From contig CALBFP010000066.1 of NCBI GenBank assembly GCA_937894115.1, positions 1 through 50,223 on the forward strand: 50,223 bases of DNA. The letters run 5' to 3'. The notes under the pieces were generated by a model, which was given only the letters and a program-made list of their open reading frames with translations, was not told the origin of the DNA and did not search any database. The position numbers were made by a program, and so were the translations under genes. Origin of the DNA: an uncultured euryarchaeote (GTDB lineage: Archaea; Thermoplasmatota; Poseidoniia; Poseidoniales; Poseidoniaceae). This document shows positions 28,155-36,870 of the stretch, piece after piece; within the stretch, counting starts at the first letter, position 1; each line of letters starts with the position of its first letter.

Positions 28155-29224
28155 AAAGCATCACGTTTCCTCAGGAGAAGATCGCATAGAACGAGCGTTG
28201 TCATGGCTCGTGCAACGCTAACAGCACGTGGTCCCAGTACCGGATCGTGACGTCCTTTCACAGTGAGTGGCTTTTTCTCACCGTCTTCTAAATCCAACGT
28301 AACTTGTGAGGCTGCAATACTGGATGGGGGCTTGAAGGCAATTTGAGCAAAGAGTTTGGAACCAGAGGAAAGCCCAGCGATGCTACCATCGGGTTGGACG
28401 CCTTCTTGGATGGGTTCATCCGGTGTGCCACCCCACGGATTGTTGTGTTCGATACCAGTCATTCGAACGGCATCAAAACCTCTTCCAAATGCAACAGCAC
28501 GTGCCGCAGGAATGGAAAGATAAGCCCGTCCAAGCGCTGGTTCAAGGCCATCAAACCATGGTTCACCCACACCTTGAGGAATGTTCGAAACAAGGACATC
28601 GACTCGACTTCCAATCGAATTCAGTTCTTTTCGAGCGGTGTTGATGCGTTCTTTCATCTCTTCGACGACGCTTGAATCGCGACAACGAAGTTGCTCGCAG
28701 AGTTCGTTGGCCCACTCATCCGGACATTTATCGATTCGAGCAGCCTCAATATCGCCAACAGCACCAACATGTGCATCGATTTGTATTTCTCCCAACAAAG
28801 GCTCGACGATTGCTGCTGAGGCTACAATTCCCGCAGTTAGTCGTGCAGAAGAGGAACCCCCTCCACGCAAATCGGCATAGCCACCGCTTCGAAGTGACAT
28901 GAGGAGGTCCTGATGTCCCGGTCTTGGGTGGTTCGGAATGAAGCTGTATTCGTTACCTCTTGCATCTTTGTTTCGTATTTGAATTAAAATTGGTTGTCCT
29001 GTCGCGTAACCGTTGTGGATTCCTGTGAGCAATTCAACAACATCGTCCTCTTTGCGCTTACTTGCGAAATGACCTCCCGGTCTTCTGGTCAACATGCGTT
29101 GAGCAATTCGTTCTTCATCGATTTGAAGCCCAGCAGGAACACCTTCCAACAAGGCCCCTACGAGGTTTCCATGACTCTCTCCAAAGAGAGTCATGGTCAG
29201 GTTCTCACCAAGGCGCATCTTCAT
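28151..29224 (-). CDS. aroC: Chorismate synthase
   Basis: 357 residues from the preferred ATG at 29224. It converts 5-enolpyruvylshikimate-3-phosphate to chorismate with reduced FMN. Signatures are TLFGESHGNLVGALLEGVPAG near the start, RPGHQDL, SGGYADLRGGGSSSARLTA near residue 120 and SGSKLFAQIAFKPPSS near the C-terminus. A TTG at 29242 is another start, but chorismate synthases begin just before the first strand, favouring 29224. It lies between the shikimate kinase and aspartate kinase genes. The codons for MTLFGESHG form a perfect inverted repeat (29169-29196). Confidence 0.94.
   Translation of the reverse strand: MKMRLGENLTMTLFGESHGNLVGALLEGVPAGLQIDEERIAQRMLTRRPGGHFASKRKEDDVVELLTGIHNGYATGQPILIQIRNKDARGNEYSFIPNHPRPGHQDLLMSLRSGGYADLRGGGSSSARLTAGIVASAAIVEPLLGEIQIDAHVGAVGDIEAARIDKCPDEWANELCEQLRCRDSSVVEEMKERINTARKELNSIGSRVDVLVSNIPQGVGEPWFDGLEPALGRAYLSIPAARAVAFGRGFDAVRMTGIEHNNPWGGTPDEPIQEGVQPDGSIAGLSSGSKLFAQIAFKPPSSIAASQVTLDLEDGEKKPLTVKGRHDPVLGPRAVSVARAMTTLVLCDLLLRKRDAL
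29169..29196 (-). repeat. Perfect 12-bp inverted repeat with 4-base loop inside the aroC 5' end
   Basis: The plus-strand arms CCATGACTCTCT (29169-29180) and AGAGAGTCATGG (29185-29196) are exact reverse complements around CCAA. It falls at codons about 10-19 of aroC, which encode the conserved TLFGESHG motif. In the mRNA it could fold into a strong hairpin near the translation start. The protein constraint explains part of the sequence but not the perfect pairing. Confidence 0.85.
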
Positions 29225-29268
29225 TGCACTCGTTCGTCCCAAACATCACGTCTTCAAGAACTTGAGCC

Positions 29269-30159
29269 TTACTCCTCAGACTCGTTTCGTTCAGGATTCA
29301 AGAACCGAGTTTCAATCACATTAATCTGCGGATGTTTGTTTTCGTACCACGTTTTGATACGCTGAATCACTCCTTCTAATTGAATTGGAATCACGATTAC
29401 AATAGCGGTTCCAGAACCGCTTAAGCCAGCAGCACGTGCCCCGTTGACAAGTGCGTCGTTTGCCAATATTCTCGCTTTGTGATCCCTCGTTGCTCCGGTA
29501 ACGCCACGACCGTTGAGTGTAAGAGCAACCAGTTCATTCCCGTCCTGTATAGCATTAAGAGCCTGAATAAATTGTTGCTGATGAGGAAGAAAATCGTCAA
29601 GGGAAGGCCGAACTTCACGGGGTCCACGAGAAATCAGCAGCACCTTCCATTCATCTCGATTGGGTCCATTCCCCTCAAGCAACACCCCTTGCTCAATGTT
29701 GGGTTCATTGGCGTTGATGAGTTTCCATCCTCCTGCAACGCAAGCCCACGTGTCGTCGATGCTTCCTGTCAAGGTGATTTCAGCACGAACTTGTGCATCC
29801 ACGGCTATGGCGACGAGTTGATGCATTTCAAGTGACATTTCCATTGAATCGCAAAGAGCCCGAATTGCTGCAACACACAACGCTGATGAGGATTTTAGTC
29901 CTTGACGTTGCGGTATCTTTGACTGAACAGCCCAGTGCAGATTTTCCTCATCCGTAGGCAAATCATATCCTGCAGCTTTCCATGCTTCGACGACTTGAGA
30001 AAGCAGACCATCTTCATCATGAAGTTCGAGTTTGCTTTTTCGATCGAGTAGGCGAACCATTATGGGTAAATCGAGCGCCATGCTGGCACCGTATCCAGTA
30101 CCTGCTGCATGGAGTAGACTGCATGCACCATGCGCCCTTCCTTCTCCCAGTACTGCCAT
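29269..30159 (-). CDS. Archaeal shikimate kinase (GHMP family)
   Basis: 296 residues. It phosphorylates shikimate at the 3-position using ATP. It belongs to the GHMP superfamily, not to the bacterial P-loop AroK. Evidence is the GHMP ATP-binding motif PQRQGLKSSSALCVAAI near residue 88, the N-terminal AHGACSLLHAAGTGYGASMAL typical of archaeal shikimate kinase, and the C-terminal GLSGSGTAIVIV segment. The start lies 3 bases after the stop of 3-dehydroquinate synthase II. Homoserine kinase or galactokinase are GHMP relatives, but the operon decides for shikimate kinase. Confidence 0.88.
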   Translation of the reverse strand: MAVLGEGRAHGACSLLHAAGTGYGASMALDLPIMVRLLDRKSKLELHDEDGLLSQVVEAWKAAGYDLPTDEENLHWAVQSKIPQRQGLKSSSALCVAAIRALCDSMEMSLEMHQLVAIAVDAQVRAEITLTGSIDDTWACVAGGWKLINANEPNIEQGVLLEGNGPNRDEWKVLLISRGPREVRPSLDDFLPHQQQFIQALNAIQDGNELVALTLNGRGVTGATRDHKARILANDALVNGARAAGLSGSGTAIVIVIPIQLEGVIQRIKTWYENKHPQINVIETRFLNPERNESEE

Positions 30160-30162
30160 AAT

Positions 30163-31161
30163 TCAACGCTCCTGAGACGGAGCAGAGATGCTTTGTCCGA
30201 CATGACGGGTTGTGGAGAGCGTGCTCCCGAGAATGCGATCGCCAACCGATAGGTTTGTCACAGAGCAGACTCCAACATCGTTCAAAACCAAGCGAACCGT
30301 CTCCGCTTGTTGAATGAACACATGTCCTTCATTAGTATTTTCATCCTTAAATCTCAATAGAATGAAAGGACGGTATTCGATTTTCATTCGACCCACGGTT
30401 GCTGCACGCGTTGCACCATCACTTCCAACGATTAAGATTTCATCGCCGGACTTCAATTCGCAAAGGTATTTCGTAGAACCATCTGCAAGGAGCGTGTATG
30501 CTTCCACGCTACCTGCATTGATTCGAAAAGGCCGCGTTGGTACGTATTTTGATTGAATCGTTTCACCGTGAATAAGGACATATGAGCGAGCGGTTGAACC
30601 AACCAATAAGCCCTCTCCTTCCTCCAACATGGACAACAGGTCAATGCATACTCGGTCGCCAGAGTGTCCTTCTTGTACAGCGGTAATGGTCATGGTGGTA
30701 AGTTGCAGTGGTTCTCTTTTCTTGGAACCCATTGACGGTGTTTCAGTAACTTGCTCCAAGCGAAGCGACTTGGCAACCAATGCCGCTTCAAGACAGTTGT
30801 TTGTGCACAACAATGCGTCGACACCAATGTCGAGTGCAAAGGCTGCCCCTTGTGCTTGAATCGGTTGAACAATTTGTGCTGCTACTTTGGTTGGCGTCGA
30901 TTCAGTTGCGGCTAAAACATTCTCAATTGGAATCATTGACCAATCTTCGAACGTCAAAAGAATCCACTCGACACTACCTGCGAGGCTTCTTGCTTGAGAT
31001 TGTGCGGATTCAGAGTCGATGTGAATGTGGCCACCAATTTGAACCCCATCTCGATACAAGCAACCGTCCCGAACAGATATTCCGTTTTCAACATCGAGTG
31101 AAAATACAGCATCGATCCCTTTGTTCCCAGTTTTTTGGGATGATTCAAGCCAGACTTCCAT
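30163..31161 (-). CDS. 3-dehydroquinate synthase II (archaeal AroB')
   Basis: 332 residues. It oxidatively deaminates and cyclises 2-amino-3,7-dideoxy-D-threo-hept-6-ulosonate to 3-dehydroquinate, using NAD. The signature block GEGLLVGSTARSY, then TRPFRINAGSVEAY and YLCELKSGDEILIVG, runs from about residue 186 to 250, as in archaeal DHQ synthase II. GAGGTAATTTA lies directly before the ATG. It follows the ADH synthase gene by 9 bases, and the two catalyse consecutive steps. This is unrelated to bacterial AroB. Confidence 0.93.
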   Translation of the reverse strand: MEVWLESSQKTGNKGIDAVFSLDVENGISVRDGCLYRDGVQIGGHIHIDSESAQSQARSLAGSVEWILLTFEDWSMIPIENVLAATESTPTKVAAQIVQPIQAQGAAFALDIGVDALLCTNNCLEAALVAKSLRLEQVTETPSMGSKKREPLQLTTMTITAVQEGHSGDRVCIDLLSMLEEGEGLLVGSTARSYVLIHGETIQSKYVPTRPFRINAGSVEAYTLLADGSTKYLCELKSGDEILIVGSDGATRAATVGRMKIEYRPFILLRFKDENTNEGHVFIQQAETVRLVLNDVGVCSVTNLSVGDRILGSTLSTTRHVGQSISAPSQER

Positions 31162-31170
31162 TAAATTACC

Positions 31171-31965
31171 TCACAGCAGGCCATTTACCGTCATTGCATC
31201 ATCAACAGATGCTTCGTCATGAACAATCATCATTAGTGCCTTTGCGACAGATTTTGGAGATTCATGGGCGAAAACTTGGCGACCCATGCAGACCCCTGCA
31301 GCACCGTTGTTCATCGCCATTTTGACCATAGCAAGCATGGAACGTGTGTCCGATTTCGGGCCTCCAGCGACCAACAATGGAATTGGAACACCAGATGTCA
31401 CTCGAGCAAACGTCTTTTCATCACCGGTCCAGGTGGTTTTTCCAACGTCACAACCAATTTCAAAAGCAATTCGTGCAGCATGTGCAACTCCGTTGGTCTC
31501 GTCGCCGTCGACCTGCAGATTTGGCCCGCGTGCATAGACCATGCCCAGCACAGGCAATTCTCGCTGATGGCACTCTGTGGTTAATTTCCCCATTGCTTCC
31601 AACATCGTTGCTTCACCATCGGAGCCAATGTTGATTTGAGCTGATGCAGCCACACCGCCTCTTGATTCGACTTCGGATGCTTGGCCAACTGCGACTTTAC
31701 GGTCTGCATCGAGACCGCCATGTCGAGTTGATGCTGAAAAATGAATAACCATACTCGTGTTGGTTCCATCGCACAAATGGTGGTAGTGACTTACAACTCC
31801 CTTGTGTGCAATGATGGCATTAACACCCGCATCCGTCAATTCCCGTATCAGATACTCGGTGTCCTCAAGGCCCACGGTTGGAAAATCCGACATGCCGTGA
31901 TCGATAGGAATCCAGACACCTCGTCCGTTTGGAAGGAGGCGATTAAGCCGTTCGGACTTGTTCAT
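31171..31965 (-). CDS. 2-amino-3,7-dideoxy-D-threo-hept-6-ulosonate synthase (ADH synthase, AroA')
   Basis: 264 residues. A class I aldolase-like TIM barrel that joins L-aspartate semialdehyde with 6-deoxy-5-ketofructose-1-phosphate, the archaeal replacement for DAHP synthase. Seen here are IPIDHGMSDFPT near residue 20, VYARGPN near 142, a DVGKTTWTG strand near 173 with the Schiff-base Lys, and VAGGPKSD near 200. The ATG at 31965 is preferred; the frame extends to 31989 with no family match. It is the first gene of the minus-strand aromatic operon. Class I fructose-bisphosphate aldolase is the main alternative, rejected because of the neighbour DHQ synthase II. Confidence 0.9.
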   Translation of the reverse strand: MNKSERLNRLLPNGRGVWIPIDHGMSDFPTVGLEDTEYLIRELTDAGVNAIIAHKGVVSHYHHLCDGTNTSMVIHFSASTRHGGLDADRKVAVGQASEVESRGGVAASAQINIGSDGEATMLEAMGKLTTECHQRELPVLGMVYARGPNLQVDGDETNGVAHAARIAFEIGCDVGKTTWTGDEKTFARVTSGVPIPLLVAGGPKSDTRSMLAMVKMAMNNGAAGVCMGRQVFAHESPKSVAKALMMIVHDEASVDDAMTVNGLL

Positions 31966-32064
31966 GTCATGACGAGATGCTTGATACATTCAATGCTTTG
32001 CATGTGTTCAATCTTGAAATTAAACAAGCAAATGATAAAAGACACAGTAGGTTTTCCGACGAAC

Positions 32065-33390
32065 ATGGACACAGGTTCAATTCTGGTTCTAGGCATTCTC
32101 GGAGGAGGATTTGTCTTAGGTGTCTGGTTCATTTTGGTTCGTCGAGATGCAGCGCTCGAAGTGCGTCAGGGCATGGTAGCTGATGGATTAAGAGCACCTG
32201 TAAAAGGGTCAAGCTTTTCCAGTGCACGTTCCGAATTTGAGCGAAAGCTGTTGATGATTGAAGCAGAGCGCCGTCGTAGGAATTTATCCGGTGGCAGCAT
32301 AACGCTCATCCAGCAAGAGCCGCAACCTGTTGCGGTTGCAGTAGAACCGGTGGTGGATACACCTCCGCCAGAAACAGAAGAAGAACAACCCGATCACGAT
32401 GACGAGGAAGAGTCTGAAGAAGAGATGCTTGAGCGCCGTCGTTTGCGAGATGAAGAATGGGCTCGCCGTAGCGAGGAAGAGGAGCGCCGCCGTCTTGAGG
32501 AAGAAGAAGCGGCACTCGCAGAGCAGCAAGAACGACTCAAAAAAGAACAGGAAGAACAGGCAGAGCGCGATCGAATCGCTGCAGAAAAGGCCGCAGAAGA
32601 GGCTCGACTTAACGCTGAGCGTGACGCTGCTGCTCAAGCAGAACGTGATGCTGAAGAAGCAGCACGACAGGCAGAACTCGCTGCTGCGGAGGAACAACGA
32701 CTCGCAGAAATTCGTGCTGCACAAGAAAAAGAAGCCCTAGAGCGACGAGAAGCAGCATCCAGGGCATTGGAAGAACTACGTGCTCGCCTCGAGCGAGAAG
32801 GCGCCCGCTCATCGGATGTTCAAGTTTCACTGATGTGGAACAATTACAACGACCTCGACCTTCACGTTGTTTGTCCATCAGGAGAGCGCATTCACGGTGG
32901 AAACAGAAAATCGGCCTGCAACGGTGAACTCGATGTCGATGCAAACGTTCGCCCCGACTCTCGGAAACCAGTTGAAAACGTTGTGTGGCCCGAAGGTGAA
33001 GCACCTGCAGGAACCTATCAGGTGTTTGTTCACTACTACAAAAAGCACAAGAAGCGACGTTCAAAAGATCCAACAAAATTCCAGGTCATTGCCAACGCTT
33101 ATGGCGATTTAATGGAGTATGCTGGCGAACTCACCTTTGGGGAAGAGATTCAACTTGTCTGTACGTTCAATGTACCGACAATGGAAGAACGAGAGCGAAT
33201 TAAGAGGGATTTGGAAGAGCAAGTGCGACGAGCCGAAAGCGGTGAAGTATCGGCTTCCCAAATCATTGCTGATGAGGCAACACCAAAGCAGGTTGAGTTT
33301 GGTGACCTCGTTGATGAGATTGAAAGTGAAATTGCAGATTTACCTGAAGATGATGGTTCAGGGGTTCCACCAGCACCAAGTTTGGATTGA
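32065..33390 (+). CDS. Membrane-anchored coiled-coil protein with DUF2135-like C-terminal domain
   Basis: 441 residues. An N-terminal transmembrane helix (about residues 4-22) is followed by a Pro/Glu-rich linker. A long charged Glu/Arg/Ala coiled coil spans about residues 115-255. A beta domain follows with VQVSLMWNNYNDLDLHVVCPSGE near residue 253, GELDVDANVR and PAGTYQVFVHYYKK. That pattern of a strand with DLDLHV, then a G-x-L-D-x-D turn, resembles DUF2135/YfaP-type domains. An acidic tail ends the protein. The frame is open to 31741, but that part lies over the ADH synthase gene on the other strand and is not coding. Orientation across the membrane and function are unknown. Confidence 0.78.
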   Translation: MDTGSILVLGILGGGFVLGVWFILVRRDAALEVRQGMVADGLRAPVKGSSFSSARSEFERKLLMIEAERRRRNLSGGSITLIQQEPQPVAVAVEPVVDTPPPETEEEQPDHDDEEESEEEMLERRRLRDEEWARRSEEEERRRLEEEEAALAEQQERLKKEQEEQAERDRIAAEKAAEEARLNAERDAAAQAERDAEEAARQAELAAAEEQRLAEIRAAQEKEALERREAASRALEELRARLEREGARSSDVQVSLMWNNYNDLDLHVVCPSGERIHGGNRKSACNGELDVDANVRPDSRKPVENVVWPEGEAPAGTYQVFVHYYKKHKKRRSKDPTKFQVIANAYGDLMEYAGELTFGEEIQLVCTFNVPTMEERERIKRDLEEQVRRAESGEVSASQIIADEATPKQVEFGDLVDEIESEIADLPEDDGSGVPPAPSLD

Positions 33391-33393
33391 TGC

Positions 33394-34527
33394 TTAGGAG
33401 AGAATGTCGTCCAATCTGTCGTCGTTCAATGCGTTGCGTACGCTTCGTGCGATGCGTCGACCCGTTGACATGCGCGTCTCATTGATGTCCGAGTAAGGAG
33501 AACCTCCAACGAATGGATTTGAACCTGCGACGATACGAGCACTGATTTCAAACACTTTGAATTCAAGTGAATCTGTGACGATCGTCTCCAAACAAAACGG
33601 CCCGATCATGCCGCGTGAATCTTCTTCCAGTTCAAAAGAAGCAGCGACGGTTCCTTCTGCCATTTCGAAAGCCCGAGGCAACAACGATTCCCGTATCACG
33701 ACCGGCTGATTACCGGTGACGACAAACGAGGGTTCCATTCCGGATTCTCGTAGATCTCGCAAGGAACCAAGTTTGTAGAATTCGTCAACGTTGGCCTCAT
33801 CTCGACGATCCATGGAAAGCAACTCAAGTCGTCCGAGATTCTTTCCAGCGTATTTTCCACGACCTTGCACCTGATAACCATCGCTTGCAAGTGGATCAAA
33901 GAAGAAGTGGAGGTAGTAACGACAGCCAAGGACGTACTCTTGAATGGTGAATTCCTCTTCAATGTCGACGTTTCGTCGAAAATCTCGATAGTCTCGGGCG
34001 ATGAAATAACCTCGTCCTCCTTTTGCACCAGCATATTTGACGATGACCGGTCCATCGATGTCGTGAGGGTCTTCAAGCACTTTTGGCATGGTACATCCAC
34101 CAGCAATCAACCAATCCCGTTGCTTTGCACGGCTGCTTTCCCATCGGAGAATCCCTCGATTTCCAAAGGTTGGGACTTCTAAATTTCGGAAATTCTCGCT
34201 TCCGAGGTATTCAACAAGAGACCCGTGTGGGACCATCACGACGTTCTTGCTCCGAAGCCATTCCGCATGATCGAGCATTTCACGATAATCATCCAGCATC
34301 AACCACTCGTCAGGCTCAGCACCTGGGAACGCTTTGTAAAAACGTCGACGGTTTTCCCCGACAGCGATTCCGAGGGTTCGGAAGCCTTCCATGCGAGCTC
34401 CATGGAGGATTTGAAGCGATGAATGAGACGCGACAACACCGATTGTAATGTTGTCCTTATCGTAGTCCGCAAGCCAAGACAGGAGTGTGGAGTGGTCTAC
34501 GCCCATGTCGAGGGGTTTCGTATGCAC
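33394..34527 (-). CDS. purP: FAICAR synthetase PurP (ATP-grasp, purine biosynthesis)
   Basis: 377 residues. It makes FAICAR from AICAR, formate and ATP, the archaeal substitute for the folate-dependent step of purine synthesis. Matches are VVASHSSLQILHGARMEGF near residue 30, PVIVKYAGAKGGRGYF near 160 (ATP-grasp loop), FTIQEYVLGCRYYLHFF and the metal-site region GPFCLET near the end. The GTG at 34527 and the ATG at 34506 are both possible starts. Its stop is 3 bases from the convergent coiled-coil gene. Several PurP paralogues without synthetase activity exist in other archaea; this one looks like the canonical type, though I cannot test it. Confidence 0.92.
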   Translation of the reverse strand: MHTKPLDMGVDHSTLLSWLADYDKDNITIGVVASHSSLQILHGARMEGFRTLGIAVGENRRRFYKAFPGAEPDEWLMLDDYREMLDHAEWLRSKNVVMVPHGSLVEYLGSENFRNLEVPTFGNRGILRWESSRAKQRDWLIAGGCTMPKVLEDPHDIDGPVIVKYAGAKGGRGYFIARDYRDFRRNVDIEEEFTIQEYVLGCRYYLHFFFDPLASDGYQVQGRGKYAGKNLGRLELLSMDRRDEANVDEFYKLGSLRDLRESGMEPSFVVTGNQPVVIRESLLPRAFEMAEGTVAASFELEEDSRGMIGPFCLETIVTDSLEFKVFEISARIVAGSNPFVGGSPYSDINETRMSTGRRIARSVRNALNDDRLDDILS

Positions 34528-34618
34528 TCTATGACTGTTATGCTTCCACCGATATCAGCCGCTTCAAAAATGTCAATATCATGTGAAGAGTTCAAATGCT
34601 AAATCTCCATCAGAGAAC

Positions 34619-35710
34619 ATGGCAGGTTCAGACTCCCCAGCAAATCGGATGACCTATTCTGGTTATCTACGTCTCGATGAATTGCTTCAATTGCAATCCG
34701 GTCCAGCAGGCCACAGTCCTGAACCCTCCAACGACGAGATGCATTTTATCATCACTCACCAAGCCTTTGAGTTGTGGTTCAAACAAGTCCGTGCAGAACT
34801 GGACGCAGTGCATGGATACCTTGTTCAGGAATCCGTAGAGGAAGTGCAATTGCCGCAAATGGTTCATCATTTGGAGCGTGTGATTGAGATTTTTCGACTC
34901 CTGTCCAATCAGTGGAAGGTTATGGAAACGTTGAGCCCACAAGGATTCCTTGCTTTTCGAGGTCGTTTGGGCACATCTTCTGGATTTGAATCGTGGCAAA
35001 TGCGCGCTATGGAAATGCGTCTTGGTCTCAAACAGGAATCAAGAGTTTCCGACATGGATCCCATGGCGCACATGAAAAAACTCCACAAGGAAGGCAAGAT
35101 CAGTGATGAAGCGTATGAAACGCTTGATGCAATATCGATGGAACCGACGATTGAGGAACTGATTACGTCGTGGCTGTCCAGAACACCGATTAACGGTTCG
35201 ATTCCTACCGAGGATGGAGATGAAAAAACAGTTGATGCGTACGTTGATGCACACCTCGCAACGATGAAATCTCATTCGGATCGAGTTGTCGAACACATGG
35301 TCTCAATCGGCCATGGAAGCGTCGACAAGCTCAAACCGAGGATGGATGCGAACCTTGCTTCTGCTCGGAGTTTTCTCAAACCAGAAGGGGAGACAAACCG
35401 GGCACGTGCTGGTTTGTTGTTTATTGAATCCTATCCTGAACTACCGCTCCTGTCTTGGCCACGTCGATTCATTGATACTGTTGTTCAACTCGAACAATCC
35501 ATGCTTCTCTTCCGACAAACCCATGCTCGAATGGTTGAGAGAATGATCGGAAGACGAATGGGGACAGGAGGTTCGAGCGGTGTGGATTATCTCGATAAGA
35601 CAGCAACCTATCGAATCTTCACCGATTTTTGGGCAGTACGCACGGTATTGCTGCCAAGACATTCTCTTGACGACCTTATCGAATCAGATTATTACGGATT
35701 CAACATCTGA
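34619..35710 (+). CDS. Tryptophan 2,3-dioxygenase
   Basis: 363 residues from the ATG at 34619 (a GTG at 34583 would add 12). This heme enzyme opens the indole ring of L-tryptophan to N-formylkynurenine, the entry to the kynurenine pathway. Seen are YLRLDELLQLQSG near residue 15, HFIITHQAFELWFKQVRAEL near 42, which holds the active-site His, and the family motif GTGGSSGVDYLDKT near 316 just before the end. No kynureninase or formamidase gene is adjacent. It is divergent from purP and lies beside SMR and TspO genes. The enzyme is uncommon in Archaea. Confidence 0.9.
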   Translation: MAGSDSPANRMTYSGYLRLDELLQLQSGPAGHSPEPSNDEMHFIITHQAFELWFKQVRAELDAVHGYLVQESVEEVQLPQMVHHLERVIEIFRLLSNQWKVMETLSPQGFLAFRGRLGTSSGFESWQMRAMEMRLGLKQESRVSDMDPMAHMKKLHKEGKISDEAYETLDAISMEPTIEELITSWLSRTPINGSIPTEDGDEKTVDAYVDAHLATMKSHSDRVVEHMVSIGHGSVDKLKPRMDANLASARSFLKPEGETNRARAGLLFIESYPELPLLSWPRRFIDTVVQLEQSMLLFRQTHARMVERMIGRRMGTGGSSGVDYLDKTATYRIFTDFWAVRTVLLPRHSLDDLIESDYYGFNI

Positions 35711-35767
35711 AGATTTTGTCTTTGAACCCGTTCTCCTCAATTGCAATCAATAAGTCGAATTGTCATT

Positions 35768-35778
35768 TTCATATACGA
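35768..35778 (+). promoter_or_regulatory. TATA-like element before the SMR gene
   Basis: TTCATATACGA lies about 20-30 bases before the ATG at 35797, with no ribosome binding site in between. This fits a leaderless archaeal promoter. The match to consensus is modest. Confidence 0.35.
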
Positions 35779-35796
35779 TAGAGCAAAGCCAATGTC

Positions 35797-36135
35797 ATGA
35801 GCAAGTGGTTGTTTCTTGGTTTGGCAATTTTTTCTGAGGTTTTAGCGACCGCCTCTCTCAAATCAACCGAGGGGTTCACACGGTGGGGTCCTTCGCTGAT
35901 TGTTGTCGTCGGTTACTGTGCTGCCTTCTATTTCCTTTCACTTACCCTTGATACAATACCTGTTGGCGTTGCGTACGCCATCTGGTCGGGTGTCGGTGTG
36001 GCAACCATCACCATTGTCTCGTACTTCTTGTACGATCAAAAAATCGATGCTGCTGGAATTGTTGGCATCAGTTTGATTGTCATCGGCGTTGTCGTTCTTC
36101 GTTTCATGAGCGAAACCGGTGAACTCAGCGGTTAA
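35797..36135 (+). CDS. Small multidrug resistance (EmrE-type) transporter
   Basis: 112 residues with four transmembrane helices. The first holds the membrane-embedded Glu14 in AIFSEVLATASLKSTEGFT that binds cation/proton in all SMR proteins. The third has the family motif PVGVAYAIWSGVG, with GISLIVIGVVVLRF at the end. It exports cationic compounds or guanidinium-like metabolites in exchange for protons, acting as a dimer. It is transcribed separately from the tryptophan dioxygenase gene with 86 bases between, and converges with tspO. Confidence 0.93.
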   Translation: MSKWLFLGLAIFSEVLATASLKSTEGFTRWGPSLIVVVGYCAAFYFLSLTLDTIPVGVAYAIWSGVGVATITIVSYFLYDQKIDAAGIVGISLIVIGVVVLRFMSETGELSG

Positions 36136-36137
36136 CA

Positions 36138-36545
36138 TCATTGTAGAGAATTCAACAAGTATGCTGCGTTGATGATGCCAGCAAAACTGACCCAAGCGAT
36201 GTAAGGCCACATCAGTCGAGATGCAAACGGGGTTGTCCCATGAATGAGAACAACGTATGCAATCGAGAAGACAACCATTCCAATAATCATCAACAGCGAG
36301 AGAAGGTATCGTTCTGAATTGAACACTGAGGGCCATGCAAGGTTCAGCGTCAATTGGATGACAAAGCACAGAATGATGAGGTTGAATTGTTGCAAATCGT
36401 CTCTTTTGCTTAGAACCGAAGTGATACTTATGGCAAGTGTCGTGTAAAGAACCGCCCAAACAGGTCCTATAATCCACCCTGGTGGTTGAAAAAAGGGTTC
36501 ATATTCCGAATCAAATGTCACTTGATTCGCCTGACTGGGAATCAC
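36138..36545 (-). CDS. tspO: TspO/MBR family tryptophan-rich sensory protein
   Basis: 135 residues with five transmembrane helices. The first part has the family signature [16 protein letters not shown] near residue 18, and NLAWPSVFN near 66; Trp residues line the cavity. TspO proteins bind porphyrins and affect tetrapyrrole handling and stress responses. It starts at a GTG overlapping the rpoK stop (GTGA), so it is translationally coupled to an RNA polymerase subunit gene, which is odd. Heme-related genes (tryptophan dioxygenase, ctaA, ctaB) lie on both sides. Confidence 0.88.
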   Translation of the reverse strand: MIPSQANQVTFDSEYEPFFQPPGWIIGPVWAVLYTTLAISITSVLSKRDDLQQFNLIILCFVIQLTLNLAWPSVFNSERYLLSLLMIIGMVVFSIAYVVLIHGTTPFASRLMWPYIAWVSFAGIINAAYLLNSLQ

Positions 36546-36799
36546 TCATCGAGGTGAGGATCGATATCGATTGGGATGAGTTCGTTGTCGTACTCATAAA
36601 CAGCAATTTTGAGTGGATCGAGAACGAAACGGACGCTTGCTTCTTCAAGTCCGTAGAGGGAGATAAGTTCGGCCTTGAACTCTTCACGAAGTTCATCTTC
36701 CTTGGCATAAAGTGGGGCGCCCATTCCGATTTGGAGTGCACGCGCACCAATGATTCGAGCTCGTTCAAAACGTGTGTGGAGTCGTGCTGGCTTGACCAT
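36542..36799 (-). CDS. rpoK: DNA-directed RNA polymerase subunit K (Rpb6 homologue)
   Basis: 85 residues, full length for the archaeal subunit. It carries [21 protein letters not shown] at residues 9-29 and the C-terminal [19 protein letters not shown], both diagnostic of RpoK/Rpb6/omega. It stabilises the largest subunit and assembly of RNA polymerase. AGGTGAAAAA directly precedes the ATG. It lies downstream of the thioredoxin-like gene on the same strand (71 bases) and overlaps tspO. Confidence 0.95.
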   Translation of the reverse strand: MVKPARLHTRFERARIIGARALQIGMGAPLYAKEDELREEFKAELISLYGLEEASVRFVLDPLKIAVYEYDNELIPIDIDPHLDE

Positions 36800-36870
36800 T
36801 TTTTCACCTTACGACATAACCGTCGCAGTGTTTCGACTGAGGTCCTGTTCTTCAACCCATCGGAAGGTTC

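Noticed and set aside
31741-32064. N-terminal extension of the coiled-coil ORF
   Set aside because: It overlaps the start of the ADH synthase gene on the other strand, is not similar to anything, and a good membrane-anchor start exists at 32065.
32284-32724. Minus-strand ORF rich in Leu, Phe and Cys
   Set aside because: It is the antisense of the Glu/Arg coiled coil, where biased codons prevent stops.
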